Below, one piece after another: positions 33,026 through 42,010 of a stretch of DNA of 64,000 nt. The notes under the pieces were generated by a model. That model did no database searches. It saw nothing but the letters and a program-made list of their open reading frames with translations, and was not told the DNA's origin. Origin of the DNA: Bacteroidales bacterium (GTDB lineage Bacteria; Bacteroidota; Bacteroidia; Bacteroidales; P3); contig JAFSYK010000088.1 of assembly GCA_017449975.1 (NCBI GenBank), positions 1 through 64,000 of the forward strand, written 5' to 3'. A program made the translations under genes and the position numbers. Positions within the stretch are counted from its first letter, which is position 1; each line of letters opens with the position of its first letter.

Positions 33026-33055
33026 AAGCCGAGGGCACCGCAGTGCCCTCGGCTT
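33026..33055 (-). terminator. Terminator of the phosphofructokinase gene
   Basis: A 13-bp stem, 33026-33038 pairing with 33043-33055, with loop CGCA. Read on the minus strand it is followed by a T-rich run (TTTTCTC). It lies just downstream of the pfp stop codon. Confidence 0.82.
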
Positions 33056-33103
33056 AGTTATGCAACTGCCATTGTTGATAACAACGGTCTGTCGTCAGTC
33101 AGC

Positions 33104-34336
33104 TTACGCCCAGTTGAGGATGCGTTTGAAATCGTACTCCTCGGGATTGGGCAGGTAGCGACGCGCTGCCTCATAGTCGGCCGGTGTGATGTAATCCATG
33201 ATGTCGTTGACATAGGACATCACCTTGTTGCTGTTGACATTGACCTGACGCGGCGGAATCTTACCCGTGGTGGGATCCTGCAGGTCTTTGAGGTAGAGCG
33301 GCGACACATTGCCCTGGTGGTCGATATAAACCATGCAGCCCGTGCAGCCCTGCTGGAAGAGGGTGTGGACACCCATACCCATCAGCGAGCAATAGGTGAG
33401 GTCGAACGCGATGGGCGTATGACAACGGATCTCATAACCCACCTCGACGGGACGACTCTTCACCTTCAGACCCAACTCCTTGACCTTACGTTCCAGCAGG
33501 TCGTTGAAGATGTGCGCCTTGGAAACCTTACCCAGTTCGGGGTGACCGTGCTCGTCATAGCTGAAATGGATGCCCGACTTGGCAATCTCCTCGTCGCTGA
33601 GACTATGGAAGACGCCCTCGGAAATCATGGCAGCGCCATAGTTGATGCCCATCAGCTTACGTTTCACGATGCAGGAGACCACCATGTTGACAATCTTGTC
33701 GACGGTAATCTCTGTCTTATTAAAGAATTCGGGGATGATCACCATCGGATAGTGGCAGGCGCCGGCGATACCCAATGCCAGATGTCCGGCGGAACGACCC
33801 ATGGCGGAGACAACAAACCAGTTCTCGCTGGTGCGGGCATCCTCCATCACGGCAGTGCCGATGATGCAGCCCTGCGCCTTGGCGCTGTTGTAGCCGAAAG
33901 TCGGCGAACTGTTGGGCAGCGGCAAGTCGTTGTCGATGGTCTTGGGGACATGGATATTGGCGATGGGATACTGACGGTCGGCCAAGAACTTGGCGATGCG
34001 GTTGGCTGTCGACGCCGTGTCGTCGCCACCCACCGTGACCAACAGCTTGATGTCGTTATCCTTGAACAGGCTGAGGTTGAAGCGCTGCTGGAAATCCTCG
34101 TCCGTCGGTTTGAAACGGCTCATCTTGAGCAGTGAACCACCCTTGTTGAAAATCTCGTCGGCAGTGAGGAAATCGAGGTCCTGCATGCGCGGCTTGTCGG
34201 TGAAAAGCGCACTGTAGCCGCCATGGAGTCCGATGACACGAAACCCGTCACGCAGAAAGGTTTTGGCCACGGAGGCCACCACAGTATTCATTCCCGGCGC
34301 AGGACCGCCGCCCGTCAATATGGCAATACTTTTCAT
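33104..34336 (-). CDS. pfp: Pyrophosphate-type 6-phosphofructokinase
   Basis: A 410-residue glycolytic enzyme. I use ATG 34336 (MKSIAILTGGGPAPGMN); longer starts would be upstream of the promoter. The key feature is G103-G104-D105-D106-T107: PPi-dependent enzymes carry Asp at the second acidic position where ATP-dependent enzymes carry Gly. PKTIDNDLPL follows. It catalyses reversible phosphorylation of fructose 6-phosphate with PPi, saving ATP. A -7 box TACCTTTG (34385-34378) with a TTG 20 bases upstream gives a leader of about 35-40 bases. Confidence 0.88.
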   Translation of the reverse strand: MKSIAILTGGGPAPGMNTVVASVAKTFLRDGFRVIGLHGGYSALFTDKPRMQDLDFLTADEIFNKGGSLLKMSRFKPTDEDFQQRFNLSLFKDNDIKLLVTVGGDDTASTANRIAKFLADRQYPIANIHVPKTIDNDLPLPNSSPTFGYNSAKAQGCIIGTAVMEDARTSENWFVVSAMGRSAGHLALGIAGACHYPMVIIPEFFNKTEITVDKIVNMVVSCIVKRKLMGINYGAAMISEGVFHSLSDEEIAKSGIHFSYDEHGHPELGKVSKAHIFNDLLERKVKELGLKVKSRPVEVGYEIRCHTPIAFDLTYCSLMGMGVHTLFQQGCTGCMVYIDHQGNVSPLYLKDLQDPTTGKIPPRQVNVNSNKVMSYVNDIMDYITPADYEAARRYLPNPEEYDFKRILNWA

Positions 34337-35013
34337 AAATATAATGTATAAAGTTAAACAGATTTGTCTACAAGATGCAAAGGTAACGAAAAAAGGGCAA
34401 TCGAACAACTCGATTTTTGGACAAAGGAGTCGGATGAGAAAATTCCATTTTTTCAAAAAGAAAAAAGAATAAAAATGAAAAAGATTTTTCCACTGCAAAA
34501 AGTGAATAGAAACGGTACTTGACGCATTCAGAACGAGTTAATACAAATGGCAAAAACAGATTGTTTTCAAAATCAATATTATAGCATAATACACTAAACA
34601 ACAAATACTTGCAAACAAAATAAACACCCATCAAGCAGACTATCAAAAGGATAAAAATATTTGCACAGGTAAGGGCCATATAGCATAAAAAAGCACCAAA
34701 AATATTTGCAAGAATAAAAACTTTTCCCTACCTTAGGCAGCGAAAATATGAAAAATGCCCTTTTACAGGCATATAGCATTTTTAGGTGTCGATTTTCTTA
34801 AAAAAAAAAGATTGCTTTGCATAAAATTTTTGAATTGTGCAAATTTATTTTTCAGAGCAGGTAGAAGAAATTTGGATGATATTTGCAAAGGAAACGAGAG
34901 AACATCGGTTTTTAGCATTGGACTAATTAGACGAAAGATATAAATTTGACCTATTAGTCCAGTACCAATAAGACGAATCAATCGGACAATAAAGATATAC
35001 TTATCAAAGAATT
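34337..35013. other. AT-rich 677-base gap upstream of dnaA; origin candidate
   Basis: This is the longest and most AT-rich gap in the window, between divergent pfp and dnaA. It contains the pfp promoter (34378-34408), two direct copies of AAAAATATTTGCA (near 34655 and 34699), several other ATTTGCA/TTTGCAAA words, three ATAGCAT words (near 34574, 34680 and 34775), A/T runs and, at about 34916-34985, a 9-bp array of the ATTAGACCA family next to a possible dnaA -7 box TAAATTTG (34941-34948). I found no clear 9-mer DnaA box (TTATNCACA), so origin function is only a possibility. No protein gene is convincing. Confidence 0.5.
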
Positions 35014-36465
35014 ATGGAGAAAGATTACAAAGCCGTTTGGGCGAGTTGTTTGGAGATTATCAAGGATAATCTGGGAAAGGAGAACGAACAGGTGTTCCGC
35101 ACCTGGTTTGAGCCCATTGTGCCTGTGCAGTTGGAGGACAACAGCATCTTGAAGATTCAGGTACCCAGCCCCTTCTTCTATGAGTGGCTGGAGCAGCATT
35201 TCATCGACATCCTGCGTCGCTCGATTCGTGCGGTGCTGGGTCCGCAGGGCATGCTGAAATACATCGTTGTAATGGATCAGAGCATTTCAGGTAAACCGAT
35301 CGTGACCACCTTGCCGTCGACCGGTGGTCGCAGCGCGGTGAAGAACCGTCCGCAGGACATGCCTTTCAATCTGAACGGAGAGAACTCGTCGGATTTGCCA
35401 AATCCGTTTATCTTCCCCGGCATCAAGAAGGTGCGCGTGAACTCACAGCTCAGCGACGCCTATTCGCTGGCCAATTTTGTGGAGGGCGACTGCAACCGTC
35501 TGGCACGCTCGGCGGGCTACGCCGTGGCAGAGAACCCGGGCAAGTCGTACAACCCCCTGCTGCTGCACGGCGGCGTAGGTCTGGGCAAGACCCACTTGGC
35601 CAATGCCATCGGTCTGAAGACAAAAGAGCTGCACCCCGAGAAAACCGTATTATATGTCACCTCGGAGCAGTTTATGCAGCAGTTTGCCGACGCTGGCAAG
35701 AACAACAACACCAACGACTTCATCCACTTCTATGAGTTGATTGATGTTCTGATTATCGATGACATCCAGTTTTGGGCCAACAAGGCATCCAAGACGCAAG
35801 AGGCATTCTTCCACATCTTCAACTATCTGCACCAGAAACGCAACCAGATTATCATCACTTCGGACAAAGCACCCAGCGAGCTGATAGGCCTGGAACCGCG
35901 ACTGCTGTCGCGTCTGAAATGGGGTCTGGCCGCCGACCTGCAGATGCCCGACGTGGAGACCCGTATCAAGATTCTGCAGCAGAAACTCGACAACGACGGT
36001 ATCGAGATGCCCTACGAAGTGATTGAATACATCGCCTATAACATCAACACCAACGTCCGTGAACTGGAAGGTGCCCTGGTGTCGCTCATCGCACAGTCGT
36101 CGCTGAACCGCAAGCAGATCACCATCGACCTGGCCAAGCAGATGATCGACAAATTTGTGAAGAGCACGTCGCGCGAAATTACCATCGACTATATCCAAAA
36201 GGTGGTCTGCGACTATTTCAACCTGCCTATCGACAGCATCCAGTCGCGCACCCGCAAACGCGAGATCGTCCAGGCTCGTCAGCTGGCCATGTACTTCGCC
36301 AAGAAGATGACCAAGTCGTCGCTGGCCATCATCGGTCTGCAGTGCGGAAACAAAGACCACGCCACGGTGCTGCACGCCTGCAAGACGGTGAGCAACCTGG
36401 CAGAGACCGACAAGCAGTTCCGCTACTGGGTCGAAGACCTGGAGAAGAAATTCAAAGAGAGCTAA
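35014..36465 (+). CDS. dnaA: Chromosomal replication initiator DnaA
   Basis: A 483-residue AAA+ initiator. Domain I lies at about 1-85, a linker at about 90-150, the AAA+ domain at about 155-375 with Walker A G-G-V-G-L-G-K-T from residue 186 and Walker B in VLIIDDIQFW, and the DNA-binding domain IV with the DnaA signature NKDHATVLHACKTV. It opens the replication origin and can also act as a regulator. The next gene starts 6 bases after its stop codon. Confidence 0.97.
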   Translation: MEKDYKAVWASCLEIIKDNLGKENEQVFRTWFEPIVPVQLEDNSILKIQVPSPFFYEWLEQHFIDILRRSIRAVLGPQGMLKYIVVMDQSISGKPIVTTLPSTGGRSAVKNRPQDMPFNLNGENSSDLPNPFIFPGIKKVRVNSQLSDAYSLANFVEGDCNRLARSAGYAVAENPGKSYNPLLLHGGVGLGKTHLANAIGLKTKELHPEKTVLYVTSEQFMQQFADAGKNNNTNDFIHFYELIDVLIIDDIQFWANKASKTQEAFFHIFNYLHQKRNQIIITSDKAPSELIGLEPRLLSRLKWGLAADLQMPDVETRIKILQQKLDNDGIEMPYEVIEYIAYNINTNVRELEGALVSLIAQSSLNRKQITIDLAKQMIDKFVKSTSREITIDYIQKVVCDYFNLPIDSIQSRTRKREIVQARQLAMYFAKKMTKSSLAIIGLQCGNKDHATVLHACKTVSNLAETDKQFRYWVEDLEKKFKES

Positions 36466-36471
36466 TCGCTT

Positions 36472-37041
36472 ATGGGCAAAATAGCTTTCAAGCCGGGAAC
36501 GATGATATACCCGCTGCCGGCCGTGATGGTGAGTTGCGGCGACAGTGAAGAGAACTACAATATTATTACAGTGGCATGGACGGGCACTATCTGCAGTGAC
36601 CCGCCCATGTGCTATGTGTCCATACGCAAAGAGCGCCACTCGCACGCCCTCATCAGCCGCTGCAGCGAATTTGTCATCAACATCACCACCGAGGCGCTGG
36701 CCTTTGCCACCGACTGGTGTGGTGTGAAGAGCGGCCGCAACTTCAACAAGTTCCGTGAAATGCATCTGACCCCAGAGCCTGCACAAATGGTGAAAGCACC
36801 GCTGATAGCGGAGAGTCCGCTGAACATCGAGTGCCGCGTGGTGGAGGTCAAAGAGCTGGGATCGCACGACATGTTTATCGCCCAGGTGGTGGCCGTCAAT
36901 GCCGACGAGCAATACATCGACAAAGGGACCGGCGCCTTCCAGCTGAACCATACTGTACCCCTCGCCTTTTCGCATGGAAAATACTACACATTGGGCGAGA
37001 AACTGGGCGGTTTCGGCTTCTCGGTGAAGAAAAAGAAATAA
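36472..37041 (+). CDS. Flavin reductase family (flavoredoxin-like) protein
   Basis: A 189-residue protein of the FMN-binding split-barrel flavin reductase group. It opens with KPGTMIYPLPAVMVSCG and has the typical TVAWTGTICSDPPMCYVSIRKERHS segment and ECRVVEVKELGSHDMFIAQVV. Family members bind FMN and transfer electrons or reduce flavin; the partner is unknown. It begins 6 bases after dnaA, so it is probably co-transcribed. The C-terminus is lysine-rich (SVKKKK). Confidence 0.88.
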   Translation: MGKIAFKPGTMIYPLPAVMVSCGDSEENYNIITVAWTGTICSDPPMCYVSIRKERHSHALISRCSEFVINITTEALAFATDWCGVKSGRNFNKFREMHLTPEPAQMVKAPLIAESPLNIECRVVEVKELGSHDMFIAQVVAVNADEQYIDKGTGAFQLNHTVPLAFSHGKYYTLGEKLGGFGFSVKKKK

Positions 37042-37122
37042 GGGTTAAAAGGTTTAAGGGTTAGATGTTCGACTGATAAATTGACGAATTAACACGTATA
37101 CGAATTAACGAATTCTCTCATC

Positions 37123-38049
37123 ATGCATATCGTTTGTGTTGAACCGTTAGGAATGCCGGAAGCTTTCTTTGAGGAGAAGCGGGCTTTCTTTGCCCAGCAG
37201 GGCGACACTTTTTCCTATTACATGGACCGCAAAGAGGATCCGGCAACCTTGGTGGAGCGCATGAAGGATGCCGACGTGGTCATCATCTCCAACATACCGT
37301 TGCGAGAGGAAGTGCTGCGGGCCTGTCCGAAGCTGCGTTTTCTCTCGGTGGCCTTCACCGGCCTCGACCATATCGACCTGGCCTATTGTGAATCCCACAA
37401 CATCCGTGTGCGCAACGCCGCCAGCTACTCGACGACCGCTGTCAGCGAGCTGGCTGTGGGCATGATGCTCGACCTGTTGCGTCACGCCACAGCACTGGAT
37501 GCCGTGACACGTCGCGGTGGCAGCCGTGGCACACTGCTGGGCGGCGAACTGCGCGGACGCACGGTGGGCGTAGTGGGAACCGGCGCCATCGGTATCGCCA
37601 CCATCAAGCTGTTACAGGCCTTCGGCTGTACCGTCGTGGCCTACAGCCGCACAGAACGCGACGAGGTGAAAGCGATGGGCGTACAGTACCTGCCGCTCGA
37701 CGAACTGATGGCGTGCAGCGACATCGTGACATTGCATGTGCCGATGAAAGCCGACACCCGTCATCTGATCGACGCCCGACGCATCGCGCTGATGAAGCCG
37801 AAGGCACTGCTCATCAACACCGCCCGTGGCGGCGTGGTGGACACCGCGGCACTGGCCGAAGCGCTGCAGAAAGGCACCATCGCCGGTGCCGCCGTGGATG
37901 TCTACGACAGCGAGCCACCGCTGGCGACAGACCATCCGCTGCTGCAGGCACCCAACTGCCTCTGTCTGCCACACATCGGCTACGCCACCCGCGAAGCTTT
38001 CGACATCCGCGCAGGAATTGTCTTTAGTGATTTGAAAATTGAGAATTAA
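37123..38049 (+). CDS. D-isomer-specific 2-hydroxyacid dehydrogenase
   Basis: A 308-residue NAD-dependent enzyme of the D-2-hydroxyacid dehydrogenase family. The Rossmann motif is GVVGTGAIGIATIKLL (about residue 150). Catalytic residues are Arg in NTARGGVVD, Glu in DVYDSEPPL and His in LPHIGYAT. The substrate is not evident; glycerate, lactate and phosphoglycerate-type acids are all possible. It lacks an ACT domain, so it is not a full-length SerA. The last residues, LKIEN, and the TAA stop codon come from an ATTGAGA heptamer pair. Confidence 0.87.
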   Translation: MHIVCVEPLGMPEAFFEEKRAFFAQQGDTFSYYMDRKEDPATLVERMKDADVVIISNIPLREEVLRACPKLRFLSVAFTGLDHIDLAYCESHNIRVRNAASYSTTAVSELAVGMMLDLLRHATALDAVTRRGGSRGTLLGGELRGRTVGVVGTGAIGIATIKLLQAFGCTVVAYSRTERDEVKAMGVQYLPLDELMACSDIVTLHVPMKADTRHLIDARRIALMKPKALLINTARGGVVDTAALAEALQKGTIAGAAVDVYDSEPPLATDHPLLQAPNCLCLPHIGYATREAFDIRAGIVFSDLKIEN

Positions 38050-38060
38050 ATCGAATACTA

Positions 38061-38090
38061 ATTAGACCTATTGGACCTATTAGTCTTATA
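38061..38090. repeat. 9-bp tandem array upstream of rdgB
   Basis: Units ATTAGACCT, ATTGGACCT, ATTAGTCTT and a partial copy, period 9, immediately before the rdgB start at 38104. Confidence 0.85.
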
Positions 38091-38103
38091 ATACCAAAAC
38101 CAA

Positions 38104-38682
38104 ATGAAAGAGCTGATTTTTGCGACCAATAACGCGCACAAGTTGCAGGAGGTGCGGCAGATGCTGGATGGCGTGGTGCAGGTGGTGAGCCTGCGCGAAG
38201 CAGGTCTGGAAGGCGAAATACCCGAGACCGCCGACACGCTGGCCGGCAATGCGCTGCAGAAAGCACAGTGGGTGTGGGAGCGCAGCGGTCGCGACTGCTT
38301 TGCCGACGACACCGGACTGGAGGTCGATGCGCTGGACGGCGCACCCGGCGTATACAGCGCCCGCTATGCTGGCGAGCACTGCTCTTTTGACGACAATATC
38401 GACAAACTGCTGCACGCCCTTGACGGCAACGACAACCGTCGCGCAGACTTCCGCACCGTCATCTGCTTGATGGAGGACGGGACGCCGCGCTACTTCGAGG
38501 GACGTGTCGACGGACAGATACTTACCGAACGACACGGCGCCGCCGGCTTCGGCTACGACCCCGTGTTTATGCCCGACCGCTACGCCGTAAGTTTTGCCGA
38601 GATGCCGATGGAGGTGAAGAACCACATCAGCCACCGCGGTCGCGCCATCGCAGCCCTACACGAATACCTGAGTCAACAATGA
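38104..38682 (+). CDS. rdgB: Non-canonical purine NTP pyrophosphatase (RdgB/HAM1)
   Basis: A 192-residue housecleaning enzyme that hydrolyses dITP, ITP and XTP to the monophosphate and PPi. Family motifs are FATNNAHKLQEV at the start, DCFADDTGLEVDAL with the metal-binding aspartates, APGVYSARYAG, GFGYDPVFMP and NHISHRGRA. Its stop codon overlaps the next gene's start by 4 bases. Confidence 0.96.
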   Translation: MKELIFATNNAHKLQEVRQMLDGVVQVVSLREAGLEGEIPETADTLAGNALQKAQWVWERSGRDCFADDTGLEVDALDGAPGVYSARYAGEHCSFDDNIDKLLHALDGNDNRRADFRTVICLMEDGTPRYFEGRVDGQILTERHGAAGFGYDPVFMPDRYAVSFAEMPMEVKNHISHRGRAIAALHEYLSQQ

Positions 38683-39233
38683 GTCACCCCGAACAATACC
38701 ACACCGTCTATCCCTACGAGATACGCCAAGGTTATGGCGAGGGATGCTATGTGCTGATGTTGGCCGAGCCCAAGCAGGTGCGTGTGGTGCCTATGCTTAT
38801 CGGCGCTTCCGAAGCAAAAGCCATCATGCTGGCACAGGAGCACCAGACAACGATGCGTCCCATGACACATCCGCTGATGCTCAACGTCATGGAGACCTTT
38901 GGACTGACACTCACCCAGGTGGCTATCGAACGCTTCGACGAAGGCATCTTCTATGCCAACCTCTACGTCAGCGACGGTTTCAACGAGAAAGTCATCGACA
39001 GTCGGTCGAGCGATGCCGTTACGCTGGCACTCATCGCCGAGCGTCCCATCTTGATAGCCGAGCGTGTGTTGGAGGAGACATCGGTGCCGATGGAAGCGAT
39101 GGATCGCGACAAATTCACCGACGAACCCGACCTGGATGAATTGGAACGACTGCTGAAACGCTATGAAGAGGAGGAAGATTTCGAGAAAGCAGCGGAGGTA
39201 CTGAAAGAAATAGAAAAGAGAAAAGGTCTTTAA
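38679..39233 (+). CDS. Bifunctional nuclease (DUF151) family protein with UVR motif
   Basis: A 184-residue protein with a DUF151/BFN domain (about 15-135, including VRVVPMLIGASEAKAIML and RSSDAVTLALIAERPILI) and a C-terminal UVR-type helix pair (LERLLKRYEEEEDFEKAAEVLKE). Some plant and bacterial relatives have nuclease activity; the role here is unknown. It overlaps rdgB by 4 bases and is followed by purine nucleoside phosphorylase after 3 bases, which places it in a purine-related operon. Confidence 0.87.
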   Translation: MSHPEQYHTVYPYEIRQGYGEGCYVLMLAEPKQVRVVPMLIGASEAKAIMLAQEHQTTMRPMTHPLMLNVMETFGLTLTQVAIERFDEGIFYANLYVSDGFNEKVIDSRSSDAVTLALIAERPILIAERVLEETSVPMEAMDRDKFTDEPDLDELERLLKRYEEEEDFEKAAEVLKEIEKRKGL

Positions 39234-39236
39234 TCA

Positions 39237-40076
39237 ATGTCAAACGACGCATATATACAACAGATTGAAGAGGCGGCAGGGTATGTGCGAAGCCGTTGCG
39301 AAGCCGCAGGCAAGTCGATGCCCGACAGCGCCGTAGTGCTGGGCAGCGGACTGGGCGACCTGGCCGACCGTATTGCCGACGCGCTGGTGATACCCTACAG
39401 CGACATCCCGCATTTCCGTCAGTCGACGGCGGTGGGACACAAAGGCAACCTCATCGTCGGCACATTAGGCAGCCACCAACTGATAGCCATGCAGGGACGC
39501 TTCCACTACTACGAAGGCTACACTATGCGCGAAGTGACGCTGCCCGTGCGCGTCATGGCGCGGCTGGGCGTGCGCACGCTCTATGTGAGCAACGCCGCCG
39601 GCGGCATGAATCCCAACTTCAAGGTGGGAGACCTGATGGTTATCACCGACCATATCAACTTTATGCCCAACCCTCTGATTGGTCCCAATCTGGATGCGTA
39701 CGGCGTGCGTTTCCCCGACATGACCGAGGTTTACAGCAAGCGGCTGCGCGAACAGGCACACCGTCTCGCCACCGAGATGGGGCTGACGCTGCGCAACGGC
39801 GTCTATGTCGCCGAGACAGGACCCACCTACGAGACGCTGGCCGAATACCGCATGTACCGCATGATGGGTGGCGACGCGGTGGGCATGAGCACCGTGCCAG
39901 AAGTCATCGTGGCGCGCCACAGCGGCCTGGAGGTCTTTGGCATCAGCATCATCACCAACCAGGTGGCAGACCTGCTGGAAGGTGGCCACAACGACGGCGA
40001 CGACGTGATAACGGCCGCCAAAGCCGCCACACAGACCCTATCGACACTTATGGAGCAGCTTATCGCCGCCAACTAA
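39237..40076 (+). CDS. Purine nucleoside phosphorylase
   Basis: A 279-residue trimeric-type PNP that splits purine nucleosides with phosphate. Motifs: VVLGSGLGDLADRI (phosphate site), GRFHYYEGYTMREVT, VSNAAGGMNPNF, ETGPTYETLAEYRM and the GDAVGMSTVPEVIVARH base/ribose site. It fits with rdgB two genes upstream as a purine salvage and housecleaning group. The next gene follows at once, without a standard start codon. Confidence 0.95.
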   Translation: MSNDAYIQQIEEAAGYVRSRCEAAGKSMPDSAVVLGSGLGDLADRIADALVIPYSDIPHFRQSTAVGHKGNLIVGTLGSHQLIAMQGRFHYYEGYTMREVTLPVRVMARLGVRTLYVSNAAGGMNPNFKVGDLMVITDHINFMPNPLIGPNLDAYGVRFPDMTEVYSKRLREQAHRLATEMGLTLRNGVYVAETGPTYETLAEYRMYRMMGGDAVGMSTVPEVIVARHSGLEVFGISIITNQVADLLEGGHNDGDDVITAAKAATQTLSTLMEQLIAAN

Positions 40077-40096
40077 CCCCCTACCCTGTCACTACT

Positions 40097-41014
40097 ATCC
40101 AACGGTTCCGCTCATACGTACTGCCTGTCGCCCTGCTGCTGGGAATCCTGCTACACCCGTGGTGTGTGGCGCTGAAAGATGTAGTCCCCTTCATCATCTT
40201 CACCATCCTGTTGCTCACCTTCTGTGCCGTGGACATCCGCCAGCTACGCCTGTCGTGGCTCGACGTGTGGCTGATGACCTTCCAGGTGACGGTGGGATGC
40301 GGTGGCTATGTCGTGCTGCGGCTCTGCGGCGTGGACGAAGTCATCAGCCAAGCCGTGCTCATCGGTGTACTCTGTCCCGTGGCATCGGCGGTGGCCGTGG
40401 TCAGCTGCATCCTCGGCGCCAACCGACAGACGGTGACCACCTACACCATCATCGACAACCTCATGGTGGCACTGGTAGCCCCGTTTATGTTTACCGCCAT
40501 CGGCGTGCATCCCGAGCTCTCGTTTTTCCATTCGCTGTGGATCATCATGTGCAAGATAGCCCCCACGCTGGCGCTGCCATTCGTCATCGCCTGGCTGTTG
40601 CAGCGCTGGTGGCCGAAAGGCAACGAGGTATTGGCGCGGCACCGTGGCAAGGCCTTTTACCTCTGGGCGTTGGCACTCTTCTTCACGCTGGGTCAGACCA
40701 TCCACTACATCGTGGAACACGGCGACGGGGTATGGCGAGAGGTGGCCTGGATGGCATTCGCATCGCTGACAGCCTGCGTGGTGCAGTTCGGCGTGGGACG
40801 AAAAATCGGGCGACACTACGGCGATGTGGTGGCCGGCGGACAACTGCTGGGGCAGAAAAACTCCGCCATGGGCATCTGGATGGCCAACACCTTCCTGATT
40901 CCACTCTCGTCGGTCTTCCTGGCCTGCTACAGCATCTACCAGAACCTCTTCAACAGCTGGCAGCTGTGGCGACATGACCGACGGACAAATCAAAACGGTA
41001 AAAAAGAGAATTAA
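40097..41014 (+). CDS. BASS-like transporter with no canonical start codon
   Basis: About 305 residues with eight to ten hydrophobic helices, resembling Bacteroidota relatives of the bile acid:sodium symporter superfamily (for example LCPVASAVAVVSCILGANRQ and TTYTIIDNLMVALVAPFMF). The substrate is unknown. The frame is open from within the preceding gene, but no ATG, GTG or TTG occurs before the first conserved helix. I give ATC 40097 as a nominal start. CTG 40121 or re-initiation from the PNP stop codon at 40074-40076 are alternatives. The stop codon abuts the ATG of the next gene. Confidence 0.7.
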   Translation: MQRFRSYVLPVALLLGILLHPWCVALKDVVPFIIFTILLLTFCAVDIRQLRLSWLDVWLMTFQVTVGCGGYVVLRLCGVDEVISQAVLIGVLCPVASAVAVVSCILGANRQTVTTYTIIDNLMVALVAPFMFTAIGVHPELSFFHSLWIIMCKIAPTLALPFVIAWLLQRWWPKGNEVLARHRGKAFYLWALALFFTLGQTIHYIVEHGDGVWREVAWMAFASLTACVVQFGVGRKIGRHYGDVVAGGQLLGQKNSAMGIWMANTFLIPLSSVFLACYSIYQNLFNSWQLWRHDRRTNQNGKKEN

Positions 41015-41782
41015 ATGATACGCGCTGCCTTTTTCGACATCGACGGCACCCTGCTGAGTTTCCGCACCCATCGGGTATCGGAAGGTACCGTGCGGGCCTT
41101 CGACTTGCTGCATCAGCACGGTGTACGCACCTTTATCGCGTCGGGCCGTCCCATGTCGCTGATACCGCCCATGCCGCTACAGTTCGACGGACACTGCACC
41201 ATGAACGGTGGCTACGTCTTCGTTGGCGACCAAGTGTTGGTGCGTCACCCCATCCCTCAGAAAGAGACCGACCGTTGGCTGCAGCACTGTCAAGAGAAAG
41301 GGCTGAGCACCATGGTCTTCACCGAGCATGAGATGTTTGCCTGCAATGTCAACGCTGCCGCCATGCAGCTGCGCAACCAGCTGGAGTTCGAGATGCCACC
41401 CATCGTGCCCATTGAAAAGCTGTTCGGCCACGAAGCTTTTCAACTTATCGCCGTGGTGCCACCCCAAGCCGACGCAGCACTGCAAGAGATGCTGCCCCAC
41501 TGCAGGATGCCGCGCTGGTGTGAATATTTCACCGATGTCATCCACCGAGACTGCAGCAAGGCGGTAGGTCTCGAAAGCCTCTGCCGCCACTTCGGCATAC
41601 GACAAGAGGAGACCATTGCCTTTGGTGACGGTGCCAACGATATCGAGATGCTGGAATGGTGTGGCATCGGCATCGCTATGGGCAACGCTTCCGACACGGT
41701 GAAAGCGCACGCCGACCGCGTGACCGCCAGCGTCGACGAAGAGGGTATTCTGCGGGCGGTGGTAGAATTGCTGGATAAGTAA
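41015..41782 (+). CDS. HAD-superfamily phosphatase (Cof-type)
   Basis: A 255-residue Cof/HAD-IIB hydrolase. Motif I is FFDIDGTLLSF (nucleophile D8, D10), motif II is FIASGRP, and motif IV is FGDGANDIEML. A C2 cap domain lies between about residues 80 and 185. Such enzymes dephosphorylate sugar phosphates, flavin precursors or other small metabolites. It is directly coupled to the preceding transporter gene, whose stop codon it touches. Confidence 0.9.
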   Translation: MIRAAFFDIDGTLLSFRTHRVSEGTVRAFDLLHQHGVRTFIASGRPMSLIPPMPLQFDGHCTMNGGYVFVGDQVLVRHPIPQKETDRWLQHCQEKGLSTMVFTEHEMFACNVNAAAMQLRNQLEFEMPPIVPIEKLFGHEAFQLIAVVPPQADAALQEMLPHCRMPRWCEYFTDVIHRDCSKAVGLESLCRHFGIRQEETIAFGDGANDIEMLEWCGIGIAMGNASDTVKAHADRVTASVDEEGILRAVVELLDK

Positions 41783-41798
41783 GTACAAAGGAAAATTT

Positions 41799-41996
41799 AT
41801 GGAAACAGAAATGAATGAGCTGGAGCGATTGCGGAAGCTACTCGCCAACTATGAGGAGCTGGCTACCGACATGTCCGACGACGACAGTTATGTAGCGCGT
41901 GGCAACGGCTTCTGCGACACCAAATACAGCGAAGATTTCATTGAAAGCCAAATTGCGCACCTTCGCCAACAGATTGCCGAGTTGGAGAAACACTAA
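41799..41996 (+). CDS. Small coiled-coil protein of unknown function
   Basis: A 65-residue protein, 16 bases after the HAD gene. Two amphipathic helices (LERLRKLLANYEEL and IESQIAHLRQQIAELEK) flank an acidic loop with DMSDDDSYVARGNGF. It has no signal or membrane segment. The codon usage matches the neighbours, so it is probably real, but I recognise no family. Confidence 0.6.
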   Translation: METEMNELERLRKLLANYEELATDMSDDDSYVARGNGFCDTKYSEDFIESQIAHLRQQIAELEKH

Positions 41997-42010
41997 CCCA
42001 CCACGACTTT

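Noticed and set aside
34755-34943. A 62-codon plus-strand frame upstream of dnaA
   Set aside because: It lies in very AT-rich sequence, has atypical composition, and has no ribosome site or family resemblance.
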